DNA of 58,269 nt from Hallella mizrahii (GCF_009695775.1 NZ_VUNG01000009.1:37181-95449), one strand, 5' to 3'; positions 1 to 9,464 are shown, numbered from the stretch's first letter. The notes: a model not told the origin generated them from the sequence alone. Translations and numbers: made by a program.

Positions 1-440
1 TGTATATGCGCGCCTGCGTGGTGGGACTGTTGGAGCACGAATGCGTGAGGACTTTTGTGGAGCATGAGGAGCAGATACTCAACGGCGAGTTCAAGGGCAG
101 CCTCATCAGCAACATGAGCGAGCCGCTGCGACTGGCCTATCAACGTTGTGTCAAGACGTCCTATGCCAAGATCTATCAGAGCAAACCGGTGCTCGACGTG
201 GAGCTGAGCGGTTACAAGATCATGGAAACGCTGATGCAGACGCTTGTCAACGCGGCTGTTCATCCCGAAAAATTCCACAGTCAGCAACTCATCAAGCGCT
301 TCAGCAGCCAGTACGACATCCATAGCGATGACCTCGAAACGCGCCTGATGGCTGTCGTGGACTATATCAGCGGCATGACGGATGTCTACGCCCTCGACGT
401 CTATCAAAAGATCAATGGCATCGCGCTGCCGATAGTCTGA
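1..440 (+). CDS. dgt: dGTP triphosphohydrolase, C-terminal part (5' end outside window)
   Basis: This is the 3' part of a gene whose reading frame is open to the left edge, so the true start lies outside the window and about 145 residues are visible. The all-helical sequence ends with a YISGMTDVYALDVYQ segment, which I recognise as the closing segment of bacterial dGTPases of the HD superfamily. These hydrolyse dGTP to deoxyguanosine and triphosphate. The HD metal-binding motif would be in the missing N-terminal part, so the catalytic residues cannot be checked. It converges on glsB, with a hairpin between the two. The family call is from recognition of the C-terminal motif only. Confidence 0.75.
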   Translation, partial: YMRACVVGLLEHECVRTFVEHEEQILNGEFKGSLISNMSEPLRLAYQRCVKTSYAKIYQSKPVLDVELSGYKIMETLMQTLVNAAVHPEKFHSQQLIKRFSSQYDIHSDDLETRLMAVVDYISGMTDVYALDVYQKINGIALPIV

Positions 441-451
441 TATACTCATAC

Positions 452-481
452 AAAAAGAGGAGTCCGTCATGGGCTCCTCTT
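452..481 (-). terminator. Hairpin terminator between dgt and glsB
   Basis: AAGAGGAG and CTCCTCTT form an 8-bp stem around an 11-nt loop. Read on the minus strand the hairpin is followed by a run of five T, so it fits as the terminator of glsB. On the plus strand there is no T run directly after the stem. Confidence 0.65.
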
Positions 482-554
482 GATGATGCTTTTATACAGT
501 TTCTTTCTTACTTGAGCAAAGGCAGAAACCATCAGGTTTTCTTTATTCCTCCCT

Positions 555-1526
555 TCAATCCTTCTTTGGCATCGGCATCTTCAGTGCTTCGGGGTGCTCC
601 TTGACAAAGCTGTTGATGTGGCGGATGCGCTTTTCCTCGAAGATCTCATCCACGGCGATGAGGATGCCGCTCTCCTCGACATCGCCAAACTCATAGTTGA
701 CGGCAGTGCCAAAAAACTTCATCGTGGGGCTCAGGTTCATGTAGGCATTGACCAAGGGCGGGATGTTATAGCCCAGCTCACGCACTTGATGGTTGAGAAT
801 ACGATAGTCGGCCCTGAAGTCATCTTCGCAGAAGATCTGGCGCAACTCATCCTCCGGTGTGTCGATTATCACCGGTTTCATCGGTACGACAAGTTTGTCG
901 GCATCACCGAAATGCTTGTGCAGGAAGTAGAGAATCATGTCGCGGCCGCGACGCACAAACGACGGGTACATCGTCATCTTGCCCAGGAAGTATTTGCATC
1001 GCGGGTTGATGACCGTCAGCGCACCCAGTCCATCCCACAGATTATCCAAAGCGAAGATGCTCTTGGTGTTCTTCCTGACATTCTGATACTCCAAAGAGAC
1101 AAACGAGCGGCCGAGTTCCACAGTATATGGAGCATAGTCACGCATGAACTCGTCAGAGAAGTGAAACATGTGGCTCATGGCCAGATTGGGCTGTCCTTCG
1201 GCGTTGATCTGCCAGTCCTCGCCAAAGAGATAGCGGTAGCCGCCGATGATCTCCTCGGCTTCGGGATTCCAGACGATCAGCTGCTTGCAGCCGTTTGGCA
1301 TCGTGTCGAACTCATCGATATCGACCGACTTGCCCGTGCCGCCACCTGACGTGCGGAAGGCGATCTCACGCAGACGGCCTATCTCCTGCATCACGTGCGG
1401 TGCTTCCGTGGCACGGATGACATAAATTTCGTTGTGGCTCTTGTTGGTTGTACGCAGACAGCGCTCAGGAGTCAATTCACTTTTCAGCAGTTCCTTGCTG
1501 ATGGGTTGGATAATCTCTTCTTCCAT
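555..1526 (-). CDS. glsB: GlsB-like N-acyltransferase (GNAT fold), glycine lipid synthesis
   Basis: The 323-residue protein has the GNAT-like acyltransferase organisation of the OlsB/hemolysin-like family (segment REIAFRTSGGGTGKSVDID near residue 55, then GGYRYLFG and VELGRSFVS). In Bacteroides the paired proteins GlsB and GlsA make glycine lipids: GlsB N-acylates glycine with a 3-hydroxy fatty acid, and GlsA adds the second acyl chain. The gene lies 21 bp downstream of a PlsC-like acyltransferase on the same strand, exactly the partner expected. Both products would act at the inner face of the cytoplasmic membrane. The assignment rests on family resemblance plus the pairing; the substrate is inferred from the Bacteroides system. 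Confidence 0.8.
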   Translation of the reverse strand: MEEEIIQPISKELLKSELTPERCLRTTNKSHNEIYVIRATEAPHVMQEIGRLREIAFRTSGGGTGKSVDIDEFDTMPNGCKQLIVWNPEAEEIIGGYRYLFGEDWQINAEGQPNLAMSHMFHFSDEFMRDYAPYTVELGRSFVSLEYQNVRKNTKSIFALDNLWDGLGALTVINPRCKYFLGKMTMYPSFVRRGRDMILYFLHKHFGDADKLVVPMKPVIIDTPEDELRQIFCEDDFRADYRILNHQVRELGYNIPPLVNAYMNLSPTMKFFGTAVNYEFGDVEESGILIAVDEIFEEKRIRHINSFVKEHPEALKMPMPKKD

Positions 1527-1547
1527 TTCTGCTAATATTGGTTGCGT

Positions 1548-2438
1548 TCACTCCCCGCGTAGGCTTGCGGGGCCTGCCTGTTCGTAAACCTTGTTCTCTA
1601 CAAAAAGTGCCCATTCCTTCGGTGTTTTGCTCTTGTCGAACGTCTGCCATGGAATCGGCTTGCCGATGACGATACGGAACTTCTTATGGACGTTGCGGTA
1701 CATCTCGTCGACAAGAAACAGCATCGCAATGTTCACCTTCAGCCCCAAACGCTTCTGCCAACGGGCGATACGATAGAAGCGGTTGGAATTGCGACCGCTG
1801 AAGTAGATGGGGACTACGTCGCGATGATACTCCACACTCTTGGAAATGAATGTCTTCTTCCACGGCAGGTCATGGATACGACCATTGATCATACGGGAGT
1901 TGAGACCCGCGGGGAACATGAGCATGTGGTTGTCGCTCTGGAAGCCGGCCTCCACCATAGCGGGGAAATTACGGCTTTGCTTACCCGTCTTGTTGATGCC
2001 GATACACACCGGACGAAGGCCGGGAAGGAACAGCAACAGGTCGTTGACGAGATAACGGAAACGTCCGTCGTAATGGTCACCGATGATCGCACCGAGACAA
2101 ACACCGTCCTCGCCACCCAAAGGATGGTTGCTCACAAAGGTGTAGAGCTTGCCGTCGCTTTTGTCGGGCAGGTTTTCCTTGCCTTCAATCGTCACCTGCA
2201 TGTCGAGGTACTTCACGCATTCCTTGAGCCACTCGGTACCAAACTGATGACGATGCTTCCACAAAAAGTCGTTGACTTCATCCTCATGAACGATACGACG
2301 AAGCCATGACACAAGGAAAGCCGGCACGTATTTTGCGCGCCGTCCCAGCTTGCTTTCGAGAACCTTCTTCACGTCTATTGTCTTCTGAAAAGACTCTTCA
2401 ACGCTTTCTCCTTGGGAATTGTTTGTACTAACGTCCAT
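1548..2438 (-). CDS. glsA: GlsA-like O-acyltransferase (PlsC type), glycine lipid synthesis
   Basis: The protein (296 residues from the chosen start) is a lysophospholipid-type acyltransferase. It carries the acceptor motif NHPLGGEDG (the His/Asp catalytic pair of the PlsC superfamily) followed by FPAGLNSR, resembling block III. A longer reading frame extends upstream to 2546, but the added residues are hydrophobic, low in similarity to the family and would cover the promoter. The ATG at 2436-2438 (MDVSTNNSQ) fits better, because a TATTTTTG box lies 27 bp upstream. It is the first gene of a two-gene operon with glsB. Known role in Bacteroides: O-acylation of N-acyl glycine to give the mature glycine lipid. 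Confidence 0.8.
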   Translation of the reverse strand: MDVSTNNSQGESVEESFQKTIDVKKVLESKLGRRAKYVPAFLVSWLRRIVHEDEVNDFLWKHRHQFGTEWLKECVKYLDMQVTIEGKENLPDKSDGKLYTFVSNHPLGGEDGVCLGAIIGDHYDGRFRYLVNDLLLFLPGLRPVCIGINKTGKQSRNFPAMVEAGFQSDNHMLMFPAGLNSRMINGRIHDLPWKKTFISKSVEYHRDVVPIYFSGRNSNRFYRIARWQKRLGLKVNIAMLFLVDEMYRNVHKKFRIVIGKPIPWQTFDKSKTPKEWALFVENKVYEQAGPASLRGE

Positions 2439-2465
2439 GTTATTCCATAAGATACTAATCAAATG

Positions 2466-2473
2466 CAAAAATA
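2466..2473 (-). promoter_or_regulatory. Bacteroidetes -7 box for glsA
   Basis: On the minus strand this reads TATTTTTG, a match to TAnnTTTG, 27 bp before the chosen glsA start. No clear TTTG element is seen 19-21 bp upstream. It supports the short glsA start. Confidence 0.5.
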
Positions 2474-2657
2474 ACACTTCTTTTTCATATTTCTTCATTT
2501 TTGCCACTAAAATTATAAGAAAAGCACAAAAAAGGGTAAACAACAAAGTTCAGACAACTACATCTCTGAAAAGACATCATACGACAAAGCCTCTTACAGG
2601 AAAGAAGAGAATCGAAAAAATATAGCTATAAAATGGAGATAAGTGGGGATTTTTATG

Positions 2658-2665
2658 TAACTTTG
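2658..2665 (+). promoter_or_regulatory. Bacteroidetes -7 box for the division cluster
   Basis: TAACTTTG matches TAnnTTTG exactly and lies 22 bp before the first ATG of rsmH. It probably drives the whole division cluster. A matching -33 element is not obvious. Confidence 0.6.
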
Positions 2666-2687
2666 AACCCAAATACGCTATATAAAG

Positions 2688-3671
2688 ATGTGTAGCCACG
2701 ATAAAAGCATGGCTCAAGGCAACGTAAAGATGGAAAAGACAGAAGAATATCACATTCCTGTGCTGCTGAAGCAGAGTGTCAACGGACTGAATATTCAGCC
2801 CGGAGGCATCTATGTCGATGTCACTTTCGGCGGTGGCGGACATTCGAGAGAGATTCTCTCACGGATGGACAGCACGGCTCATCTCTACAGCTTTGACCAG
2901 GACGCCGACGCCGAGCAAAACATCCTCACCACCGAAGGCGAGGGAAAGCGATTTGTCGACGACCCACGGTTTACCTTTGTACGCTCCAACTTCAGATACC
3001 TGAAAAACTGGATGCGCTACTATGGCGTGGAACATATCGACGGACTGCTTGGTGACCTCGGCGTGTCAAGTCACCATTTCGACGACGAGAGCCGTGGCTT
3101 CTCGTTCCGCTTTGACGCTCCGCTAGACATGCGTATGAACAAGCGGGCGGGAACCACAGCGGCCGACATTGTCAACACGGCCACAGAGTCGCAACTGGCT
3201 GACATCTTCTATCTCTATGGTGAACTGAGGTCGGCACGGCGCATCGCCGCCACGATCGTCAAGACCCGGACCGACAAGCCCATCCTCACCACAAGCGATT
3301 TCCTCAACACTGTGGAGCCGCTCTTTCGACGAGAAAGGGAGAAAAAAGACATGGCAAAAGTGTTCCAGGCTCTGCGCATTGAGGTGAATCACGAGATGAG
3401 CGCACTCAAAGAGATGCTTGCCGCGGCCACCGAGCTGCTCCGACCGGGCGGACGGCTGAGCGTCATCACCTACCACTCGCTCGAAGACCGCATCGTCAAG
3501 AACATGATGAAAACGGGAAATGCAGAGGGCAAGACCGTGCAGGACTTCTACGGAAGAATAGAAAGTCCCTTCGCTCTGGTCAACAATAAGGTTATCACGC
3601 CTGACAATGAGGAGCAGGCACGCAACCCGAGAAGCCGTAGCGCTAAACTGAGAATCGCTGAGAAAAAATGA
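2688..3671 (+). CDS. rsmH: 16S rRNA (cytosine-1402-N4)-methyltransferase
   Basis: RsmH (MraW) methylates C1402 of 16S rRNA using S-adenosylmethionine and heads the division cluster in most bacteria. The sequence has the family opening YHIPVLLKQSV, the SAM-binding loop GGGGHS (about residues 48-53), GDLGVSSHHFDD, and near the end ALRIEVNHE and TYHSLEDRIVK. Three in-frame Met codons (2688, 2709, 2730) precede the conserved region. The first leaves about 16 nt of leader after the predicted transcription start, and the later ones would be equally compatible. The stop overlaps the ftsL start (ATGA), implying translational coupling. In most Bacteroidetes mraZ precedes this gene; here it does not. 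Confidence 0.95.
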   Translation: MCSHDKSMAQGNVKMEKTEEYHIPVLLKQSVNGLNIQPGGIYVDVTFGGGGHSREILSRMDSTAHLYSFDQDADAEQNILTTEGEGKRFVDDPRFTFVRSNFRYLKNWMRYYGVEHIDGLLGDLGVSSHHFDDESRGFSFRFDAPLDMRMNKRAGTTAADIVNTATESQLADIFYLYGELRSARRIAATIVKTRTDKPILTTSDFLNTVEPLFRREREKKDMAKVFQALRIEVNHEMSALKEMLAAATELLRPGGRLSVITYHSLEDRIVKNMMKTGNAEGKTVQDFYGRIESPFALVNNKVITPDNEEQARNPRSRSAKLRIAEKK

Positions 3672-4246
3672 AGAAACAAGAGCAAATAAGCAATAACATA
3701 ACCGACAACAAGGATGGCACCAGATCCCTAAAGGACATTCTGGGGACTCCGGCGGACGACAAGGCGAATAATACAACTGCCACTACTGACGAGGAAAAGC
3801 CAAACGGCCAGACCACCGAAAACGCCGACAAAAACGAGAAAAAACAGGAAGAAAGCCTCCCCTCGCTGAAAGAGGTCATCGAAGAGCAGGCAACAGAGGA
3901 CGAGGCACCGCAATCGCGCCTCTTCTCCCTGAAGAAGATCTTGGGTGGAGACATCCTCTACACCTCGTTCGTCAGAAAGCAGATATGGCTCTTCATGCTC
4001 ATCGGCGCGTTTCTGATCGTGTATATCGGCAGCAGATACAGTTGTCAGCAAGACCTCATACAGATCGACAAGCTGCAGGTGAAACTAAAGGACGCCAAAT
4101 ACAAGGCTCTTTCCAGTACCAGCCAGCTCACGGAGATCAGCCGCGAAAGCAACGTCATCGAACTGTTGAAAAACAATAAGGATAGTGTGCTGAAGATTCC
4201 CAGTGCTCCTCCTTATAAAATAGAAGTACCCGAGGAGGGCAAATAA
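3668..4246 (+). CDS. ftsL: FtsL-like division protein with long acidic cytoplasmic tail
   Basis: Its place between rsmH and ftsI, one transmembrane helix (about residues 107-122, WLFMLIGAFLIVYI) and a short extracytoplasmic coiled region identify the FtsL-type divisome protein. It is expected to pair with FtsQ and FtsB and activate FtsW/FtsI. At 192 residues it is longer than E. coli FtsL because about 105 charged, low-complexity residues precede the membrane helix. That tail contains three copies of a short motif: SLKDIL at 20, SLKEVI at 66 and SLKKIL at 87. The last copy sits just before the membrane. The start overlaps the rsmH stop by 4 nt. Role assigned by position and topology, since FtsL sequences diverge widely. 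Confidence 0.85.
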   Translation: MKKQEQISNNITDNKDGTRSLKDILGTPADDKANNTTATTDEEKPNGQTTENADKNEKKQEESLPSLKEVIEEQATEDEAPQSRLFSLKKILGGDILYTSFVRKQIWLFMLIGAFLIVYIGSRYSCQQDLIQIDKLQVKLKDAKYKALSSTSQLTEISRESNVIELLKNNKDSVLKIPSAPPYKIEVPEEGK

Positions 4247-4250
4247 CGAC

Positions 4251-6434
4251 ATGAGCAAATTCAACAACCAGAAAATCATGCCACGCTACAGTGTCATCTG
4301 TATGCTGATGACCATCATCTCCCTCGGCGTGCTTATCAAGGCAGGATATATCATGACTGCCAAACGGGACTACTGGATGAAGGTGGCAGACCGCGTAAAA
4401 CGGGACAACGTAGTCATCCAGCCCGTCAGAGGAAACATCCTCAGCTGCGATGGACAACTGCTGGCCTCGTCGCTGCCGGAGTTCAAGATCTTCATGGACT
4501 TTCAGCAGCTTCACGATGCGGGCAACGACTCCTTATGGGACGCGAAGGAAAAGCTGATCTGCAAAGGTCTGCACGAGATCTTCCCGGAACAAAGTCCGGC
4601 TGAGTTCAAGGCCAACCTCGACAAGGGACGAAAAAAGATGAGCCGCCATTGGCCAGTGTGGCCCTATCGCATCAACTACAACACTTACTCAGAGGTGCTG
4701 AAGTTGCCGGTATTCAACCTCACGAAGTTCCAAAGCGGTTTCCACTGCGAGGAACTCAACGCACGCGAGAATCCTTTCGGCACGCTCGCTGAGCGCACGG
4801 TAGGTGATATGTATGCACTGAAAGACGGCGGACGTATGCCACGCTGTGGCCTGGAGCTGTCGTTCGACAAACTGCTCCGTGGTACCAATGGCGTCGGACA
4901 CCGACGCAAGGTGCTCAACAAGTATCTCGACATCATCGACAAAGAGCCTGTCAACGGTTGCGACATCATCACGACCATCGACGTAGGCATTCAGGACTTG
5001 GCCGAAAGAGCCGTCATCGAAGAACTCAAACAGCCGGAAGTCAACGGCGACGTGGGCGTGGCGATCGTCATGGAGGTAAAGACGGGCGACATCAAAGCCA
5101 TCGTCAACATCGACAAATGCTACGGGCCCAACGGACAGATTATCTATAAGGAGATCAAGAACCACGCCGTCAGCGACCTCATGGAGCCGGGATCGGTCTT
5201 CAAGCCCGTCAGTGTCATGACAGCTTTGCAGGACGGCATGTGCGACACAAGCAAGATCGTGGACACAGGCAACGGCGTCTGGCCAATGTATGGACGGGAG
5301 ATGAAAGACCACAACTGGCGGCGCGGTGGATATGGTGTCATGAACATGGCCACCACACTGCGCGTGAGCTCTAACATCGGCGTGAGCCGAATCATCGACG
5401 AGTACTACCACAATGATCCGGAAAAATTCGTGCGCGGTGTCTATCGCTCCGGCATTGCCTCGGATCTGCACATCCCTATTGTGGGTGCCAGTCCGGCTAA
5501 GATTCGTATGCCAAAGAAGAACAAACGCGGCGAGTGGCTCAACTGGAGCAACACTGCCCTGCCGTGGATGAGCATAGGATATGAGTCGCAGGTGCCGCCG
5601 ATCTCCACGCTGGCATTTTACAACGCCATCGCCAACAATGGGTGTATGATGCAACCGCGATTTGTCAAGGCATCCATTCAAAACGGCGAAGTCACTGAAT
5701 ATCCGCCGCAAGTGGTCAAAGGACATACACAAATTGCGTCACCCGCTGTCATCAAAAAGATGCAGGTGATGCTGGAACATGTGGTCAGCGAGGGACTCGG
5801 GAAAAAAGCCGGATCGACATCTTTTAAGGTTGCCGGTAAGACCGGTACCGCTCAGATCTCAAAAGGATCAGTAGGCTACAAGAGCGGAATGACACACTAC
5901 TTGCTGTCGTTTGCCGGTTATTTCCCCGCCGACAACCCGAAATACAGCTGTATCGTCTGCATACAGAAAGGTGGACTGCCTGCTTCGGGTGGCGGCATGA
6001 GCGGTGTGGTCTTCCATCATATCGCCGAGGGCATCATGGCACAGAGCGAGGGACGCGATGTCAGACAGGCACGCGACTCGGCTTCTGTCTTCGTCCCGCA
6101 GGTGAAAAACGGCAATATTCTCTCTGCCGACTTCGTGCTCTCGCAGTTGGGAATCAAGACCAAACGCAACTATATCGCCAACATCGCCAACACCAGCGCA
6201 CTGTGGGGACAGGCCAGGAGCGGCACCCACTACGTGGATCTTGTCCATCAGGGTGTGCCAAGTACCAAACATGTACCCAACGTCATGGGCATGGGAGCAC
6301 GCGACGCTGTCTATCTCATGGAGCAACGGGGCGTGAAATGCCGCATCATCGGGCGTGGAAAGGTCGTCAAGCAAAGCCTCCCGCCAGGAAAATATATCCA
6401 CCGGGGCGAGACGTGTACGCTGACCTTGGAGTAG
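4251..6434 (+). CDS. ftsI: Division transpeptidase (class B PBP, FtsI) with PASTA domain
   Basis: This septal peptidoglycan transpeptidase has an N-terminal membrane anchor (about residues 13-34), a PBP dimerisation domain, and a transpeptidase domain with all three active-site motifs: S315-VF-K318, S373-S-N375 and K530-T-G-T. The last 65 residues (VPNVMGMGARDAVYLMEQRGV onwards) form a PASTA domain, normal for Bacteroidetes FtsI but absent in E. coli. Length is 727 residues. It begins 4 nt after ftsL, so the two are co-translated or nearly so. It works with FtsW as the polymerase-crosslinker pair at the septum. Confidence 0.95.
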   Translation: MSKFNNQKIMPRYSVICMLMTIISLGVLIKAGYIMTAKRDYWMKVADRVKRDNVVIQPVRGNILSCDGQLLASSLPEFKIFMDFQQLHDAGNDSLWDAKEKLICKGLHEIFPEQSPAEFKANLDKGRKKMSRHWPVWPYRINYNTYSEVLKLPVFNLTKFQSGFHCEELNARENPFGTLAERTVGDMYALKDGGRMPRCGLELSFDKLLRGTNGVGHRRKVLNKYLDIIDKEPVNGCDIITTIDVGIQDLAERAVIEELKQPEVNGDVGVAIVMEVKTGDIKAIVNIDKCYGPNGQIIYKEIKNHAVSDLMEPGSVFKPVSVMTALQDGMCDTSKIVDTGNGVWPMYGREMKDHNWRRGGYGVMNMATTLRVSSNIGVSRIIDEYYHNDPEKFVRGVYRSGIASDLHIPIVGASPAKIRMPKKNKRGEWLNWSNTALPWMSIGYESQVPPISTLAFYNAIANNGCMMQPRFVKASIQNGEVTEYPPQVVKGHTQIASPAVIKKMQVMLEHVVSEGLGKKAGSTSFKVAGKTGTAQISKGSVGYKSGMTHYLLSFAGYFPADNPKYSCIVCIQKGGLPASGGGMSGVVFHHIAEGIMAQSEGRDVRQARDSASVFVPQVKNGNILSADFVLSQLGIKTKRNYIANIANTSALWGQARSGTHYVDLVHQGVPSTKHVPNVMGMGARDAVYLMEQRGVKCRIIGRGKVVKQSLPPGKYIHRGETCTLTLE

Positions 6435-6472
6435 AAAAGAGCAAGGTACAACACAGTCTTCGGCACGTTTAA

Positions 6473-6510
6473 CTCTGATTTGACCGGCTACTTATCTCTG
6501 ATTTGACCGG
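6473..6510 (+). repeat. Direct pair of CTCTGATTTGACCGG, 23-bp spacing
   Basis: The 15-bp sequence CTCTGATTTGACCGG occurs at 6473-6487 and 6496-6510, identical in both copies. It lies in the 138-bp gap between ftsI and murE. Neither copy contains a full TAnnTTTG box. Function unknown. Confidence 0.8.
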
Positions 6511-6572
6511 AAAAATATATAGACAAGAACAAAACTGATAGAAATAAAATATAAAAAACAATATAGAAAGAA

Positions 6573-8066
6573 ATGAAACTACAAGAGCTTCTCAAGGGCA
6601 TCAAGCCCACCTCTGTCATTGGGGGCGTGGATGCCGACATCACCGGCGTGGACATAGACTCGCGCCAAGTCAAGGATGGTCATCTGTTCGTTGCCATGAA
6701 AGGCACTCAGGTAGACGGCCACCGTTTCATCCCAAAGGCCATTGAGCAAGGTGCCAGTGCCGTGCTCTGCGAAGACCTGCCGGAAGAGAAAGCCGAAGGC
6801 GTCACCTACATTCAGGTGCCTTCTACCGAAGATGCTGTCGGTCATGTGGCTACGCTCTTCTATGGAGACCCGTCGAAGAAGCTCAAACTTGTCGGCGTGA
6901 CCGGTACTAACGGAAAGACAACGATCGCCACCTTATTATATAATATGTTCCGCAAGATGGGATATAAGTGCGGTCTGCTCTCTACTGTCGTCAACTATAT
7001 CGACGGCGAAGCCATTCCCGCTGACCACACCACACCGGATCCCATCGAACTGAACATGCTCTTGGGCAAGATGGTAGAGGCAGGATGCGAGTATGCGTTC
7101 ATGGAGTGCTCCAGCCACGCCATCGCTCAGAAACGTATCGGCGGACTGAAATTCACAGGCGGTATCTTCACCAACCTCACTCGCGACCACCTCGATTATC
7201 ACAAGACCTTTGAGAACTACCGCAATGCTAAAAAGGCTTTCTTCGACGGACTGCCCAAGTCTGCTTTCGCCATTACCAATGCCGATGACAAAAACGGCAT
7301 GATCATGGTGCAGAACACAAAGGCTACGGTGAAGACCTACTCCATCCGACAGATGGCTGACTTCCGCGCCCGCATCATCGAGATGCACTTCGCTGGAATG
7401 TATCTCGATATTGACGGACACGAGGTCGGCGTGCAGTTCATTGGTAAATTCAACGTCAGCAATCTGTTGGCTGTATATGCCGCCGCACGCATGCTGGGCA
7501 AAGATCCAGAGGAGATTCTCGTGATCTTGAGCACGCTACACAGCGTCAGCGGACGTTTGGAGCCCATTCAGTCGCCCAAAGGCTTCACGGCCATCGTCGA
7601 CTATGCCCACACGCCTGATGCTTTGCAAAACGTATTGGCTGCCATCCACGAGGTGCTCAACGGCAAAGGACACGTCATCACCGTATGCGGCGCAGGCGGC
7701 AACCGTGACCACGGCAAACGCCCGCTCATGGCCCAGGAAGCCGTCAAACAAAGCGACAAAGTGATTATCACCAGCGACAATCCACGTTTCGAGGATCCAC
7801 AAGCTATCATCGACGACATGCTCGCCGGACTGAATGCTCAGCAGATGCAAAAGGTCATCAGCATCGTAGACCGTAAGGAGGCTATCAAAACGGCATGCAT
7901 GATGGCACAGAAAGGCGACGTGATCCTCGTGGCAGGTAAGGGACACGAGAACTACCAGGAGATTAAAGGTGTGAAACATCACTTCGACGACCATGAGGTC
8001 TTGCGTGAGATCTTCGGTATCAACACCCCGTCGCAAGACGCTGCCGCTGGTGCCTGTGATAAATAA
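6573..8066 (+). CDS. murE: UDP-MurNAc-L-Ala-D-Glu:meso-diaminopimelate ligase
   Basis: MurE adds the third residue of the peptidoglycan stem peptide in the cytoplasm. The Mur ligase ATP loop GTNGKTT is at residues 111-117. The D402-N-P-R405 motif, which in this family binds meso-diaminopimelate rather than lysine, is present, so the wall should be of the DAP type. The 497-residue length is normal. The 138-bp gap to ftsI holds a direct repeat pair, but no good promoter was seen, so it is probably still part of the cluster transcript. Confidence 0.96.
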   Translation: MKLQELLKGIKPTSVIGGVDADITGVDIDSRQVKDGHLFVAMKGTQVDGHRFIPKAIEQGASAVLCEDLPEEKAEGVTYIQVPSTEDAVGHVATLFYGDPSKKLKLVGVTGTNGKTTIATLLYNMFRKMGYKCGLLSTVVNYIDGEAIPADHTTPDPIELNMLLGKMVEAGCEYAFMECSSHAIAQKRIGGLKFTGGIFTNLTRDHLDYHKTFENYRNAKKAFFDGLPKSAFAITNADDKNGMIMVQNTKATVKTYSIRQMADFRARIIEMHFAGMYLDIDGHEVGVQFIGKFNVSNLLAVYAAARMLGKDPEEILVILSTLHSVSGRLEPIQSPKGFTAIVDYAHTPDALQNVLAAIHEVLNGKGHVITVCGAGGNRDHGKRPLMAQEAVKQSDKVIITSDNPRFEDPQAIIDDMLAGLNAQQMQKVISIVDRKEAIKTACMMAQKGDVILVAGKGHENYQEIKGVKHHFDDHEVLREIFGINTPSQDAAAGACDK

Positions 8067-8091
8067 CAAGGTTCTGAGGCTGTCAATAAAG

Positions 8092-8163
8092 AGCTAAGTA
8101 TCAATAACAAAAGCCAAGGCTAAGAAACAACATAGGCTAAGGCTATCCATAACAAAAGCTAAG
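8092..8163 (+). repeat. AGCTAAG-type direct repeats between murE and mraY
   Basis: Variants of AGCTAAG occur at 8092, 8112 (AGCCAAG), 8135 (GGCTAAG) and 8157, spaced 20, 23 and 22 bp. The phrase ATAACAAAAGC is also repeated. The run ends right at the mraY start codon. Degenerate; function unknown. Confidence 0.55.
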
Positions 8164-8165
8164 AC

Positions 8166-9434
8166 ATGCTATATTATCTCTTTCGTTTCCTGGAGCAGTA
8201 CGGAATTTCCGGGGCACGCATCTGGGGTTACATCTCCTTCCGTGCGTTGCTGGCTCTGATTCTCTCGCTGATCATCTCGGCATGGTTTGGTGAGAAGTTC
8301 ATCAAATACCTGAAGAGTAAGCAGATCACCGAGACGCAGCGTGATGCCAAGATCGATCCCTTTGGCGTAAACAAAATAGGAGTACCCTCCATGGGTGGCG
8401 TGATCATCATCGTCAGCATACTGATTCCAGCACTGCTGTTAGGCCGTCTGCGCAACATCTATCTGATCTTGATGCTTATCACCACTGTGTGGCTGGGCTT
8501 CCTCGGTGGCATGGACGACTACATCAAGATCTTCCATCGCAACAAGGAAGGACTGAAAGGCAAGTACAAGATTGTCGGACAGATAGGTATCGGACTGATC
8601 GTCGGACTCGTACTTTGGGCTTCACCCGATGTGAAGTCCAATGAAAACATCGTGCTTCAGCGCCAAGGACAGGAAGTGGTCGTCAAGCACCGTACCGAAG
8701 CACGCAAGACGCTGAAAACAACAATACCGTTTGTCAAAGGCCACAACCTCGACTACTCATCTGTGATGTCCTTCTGTGGCAAGTATAAAACAGCCGCTGG
8801 TTGGATTCTCTTCGTCGTTATGACAATCTTGGTCGTCACCGCTGTGAGCAACGGTGCCAACCTTAATGACGGTATGGACGGCATGTGCGCCGGCAACTCA
8901 GCCATCATAGGCGTGGCGTTAGGCATCTTGGCTTATGTAAGCTCGCATATCCAATTTGCCGCATACCTTAATATTATGTATATCCCAGGCTCGCAAGAGC
9001 TGGTGGTCTTCATGTGTGCTTTTGTCGGAGCTCTCATCGGTTTCCTTTGGTACAACGCCTACCCTGCCCAGGTATTCATGGGCGACACGGGCTCACTGAC
9101 CATTGGTGGCATCATCGGCGTGTGCGCTGTCATCATCCACAAAGAACTGTTGCTGCCGATTCTCTGCGGCATCTTCTTCGTGGAAAGCCTCAGCGTCATC
9201 TGTCAGGTATGGTACTACAAACTCGGAAAACGACATGGTGTGAAGCAGCGTATCTTCAAACGTACACCTATCCACGACAACTTCCGTGTGACAGACGAGC
9301 AACTCGATCCCGACTGCAAATACTTGATCAAGAGTCCCCACTCACCCAAGCATGAGTCAAAGATCACCATCCGCTTCTGGATTATCACCATCATCTTAGC
9401 GGCTCTGACTATCATCACACTCAAGATAAGATAA
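8166..9434 (+). CDS. mraY: Phospho-MurNAc-pentapeptide transferase
   Basis: MraY transfers phospho-MurNAc-pentapeptide to undecaprenyl phosphate, forming lipid I at the cytoplasmic membrane. The polytopic protein has the family motifs DAKIDPFGVNKIGVPSMGG (about 60-78), the Asp pair D117-D118 and NLNDGMDG (232-239). A hydrophilic insertion of about 45 residues (about 153-197) separates membrane segments, as is usual in Bacteroidetes MraY and the reason for the 422-residue length. It follows murE after a 99-bp repeat-bearing gap. Confidence 0.96.
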   Translation: MLYYLFRFLEQYGISGARIWGYISFRALLALILSLIISAWFGEKFIKYLKSKQITETQRDAKIDPFGVNKIGVPSMGGVIIIVSILIPALLLGRLRNIYLILMLITTVWLGFLGGMDDYIKIFHRNKEGLKGKYKIVGQIGIGLIVGLVLWASPDVKSNENIVLQRQGQEVVVKHRTEARKTLKTTIPFVKGHNLDYSSVMSFCGKYKTAAGWILFVVMTILVVTAVSNGANLNDGMDGMCAGNSAIIGVALGILAYVSSHIQFAAYLNIMYIPGSQELVVFMCAFVGALIGFLWYNAYPAQVFMGDTGSLTIGGIIGVCAVIIHKELLLPILCGIFFVESLSVICQVWYYKLGKRHGVKQRIFKRTPIHDNFRVTDEQLDPDCKYLIKSPHSPKHESKITIRFWIITIILAALTIITLKIR

Positions 9435-9464
9435 GAAAGACTGCTCAAAGAAGGCAACACGAAG

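Noticed and set aside
1548..2546. Long N-terminal extension of the acyltransferase glsA
   Set aside because: The extra 36 residues would place the promoter box inside the coding region and do not look like the family N-terminus.
6496..6510. CTGATTTG copies before murE as promoter boxes
   Set aside because: Both copies lack the TA of TAnnTTTG, and the 23-bp spacing does not place a -33 and -7 pair correctly.
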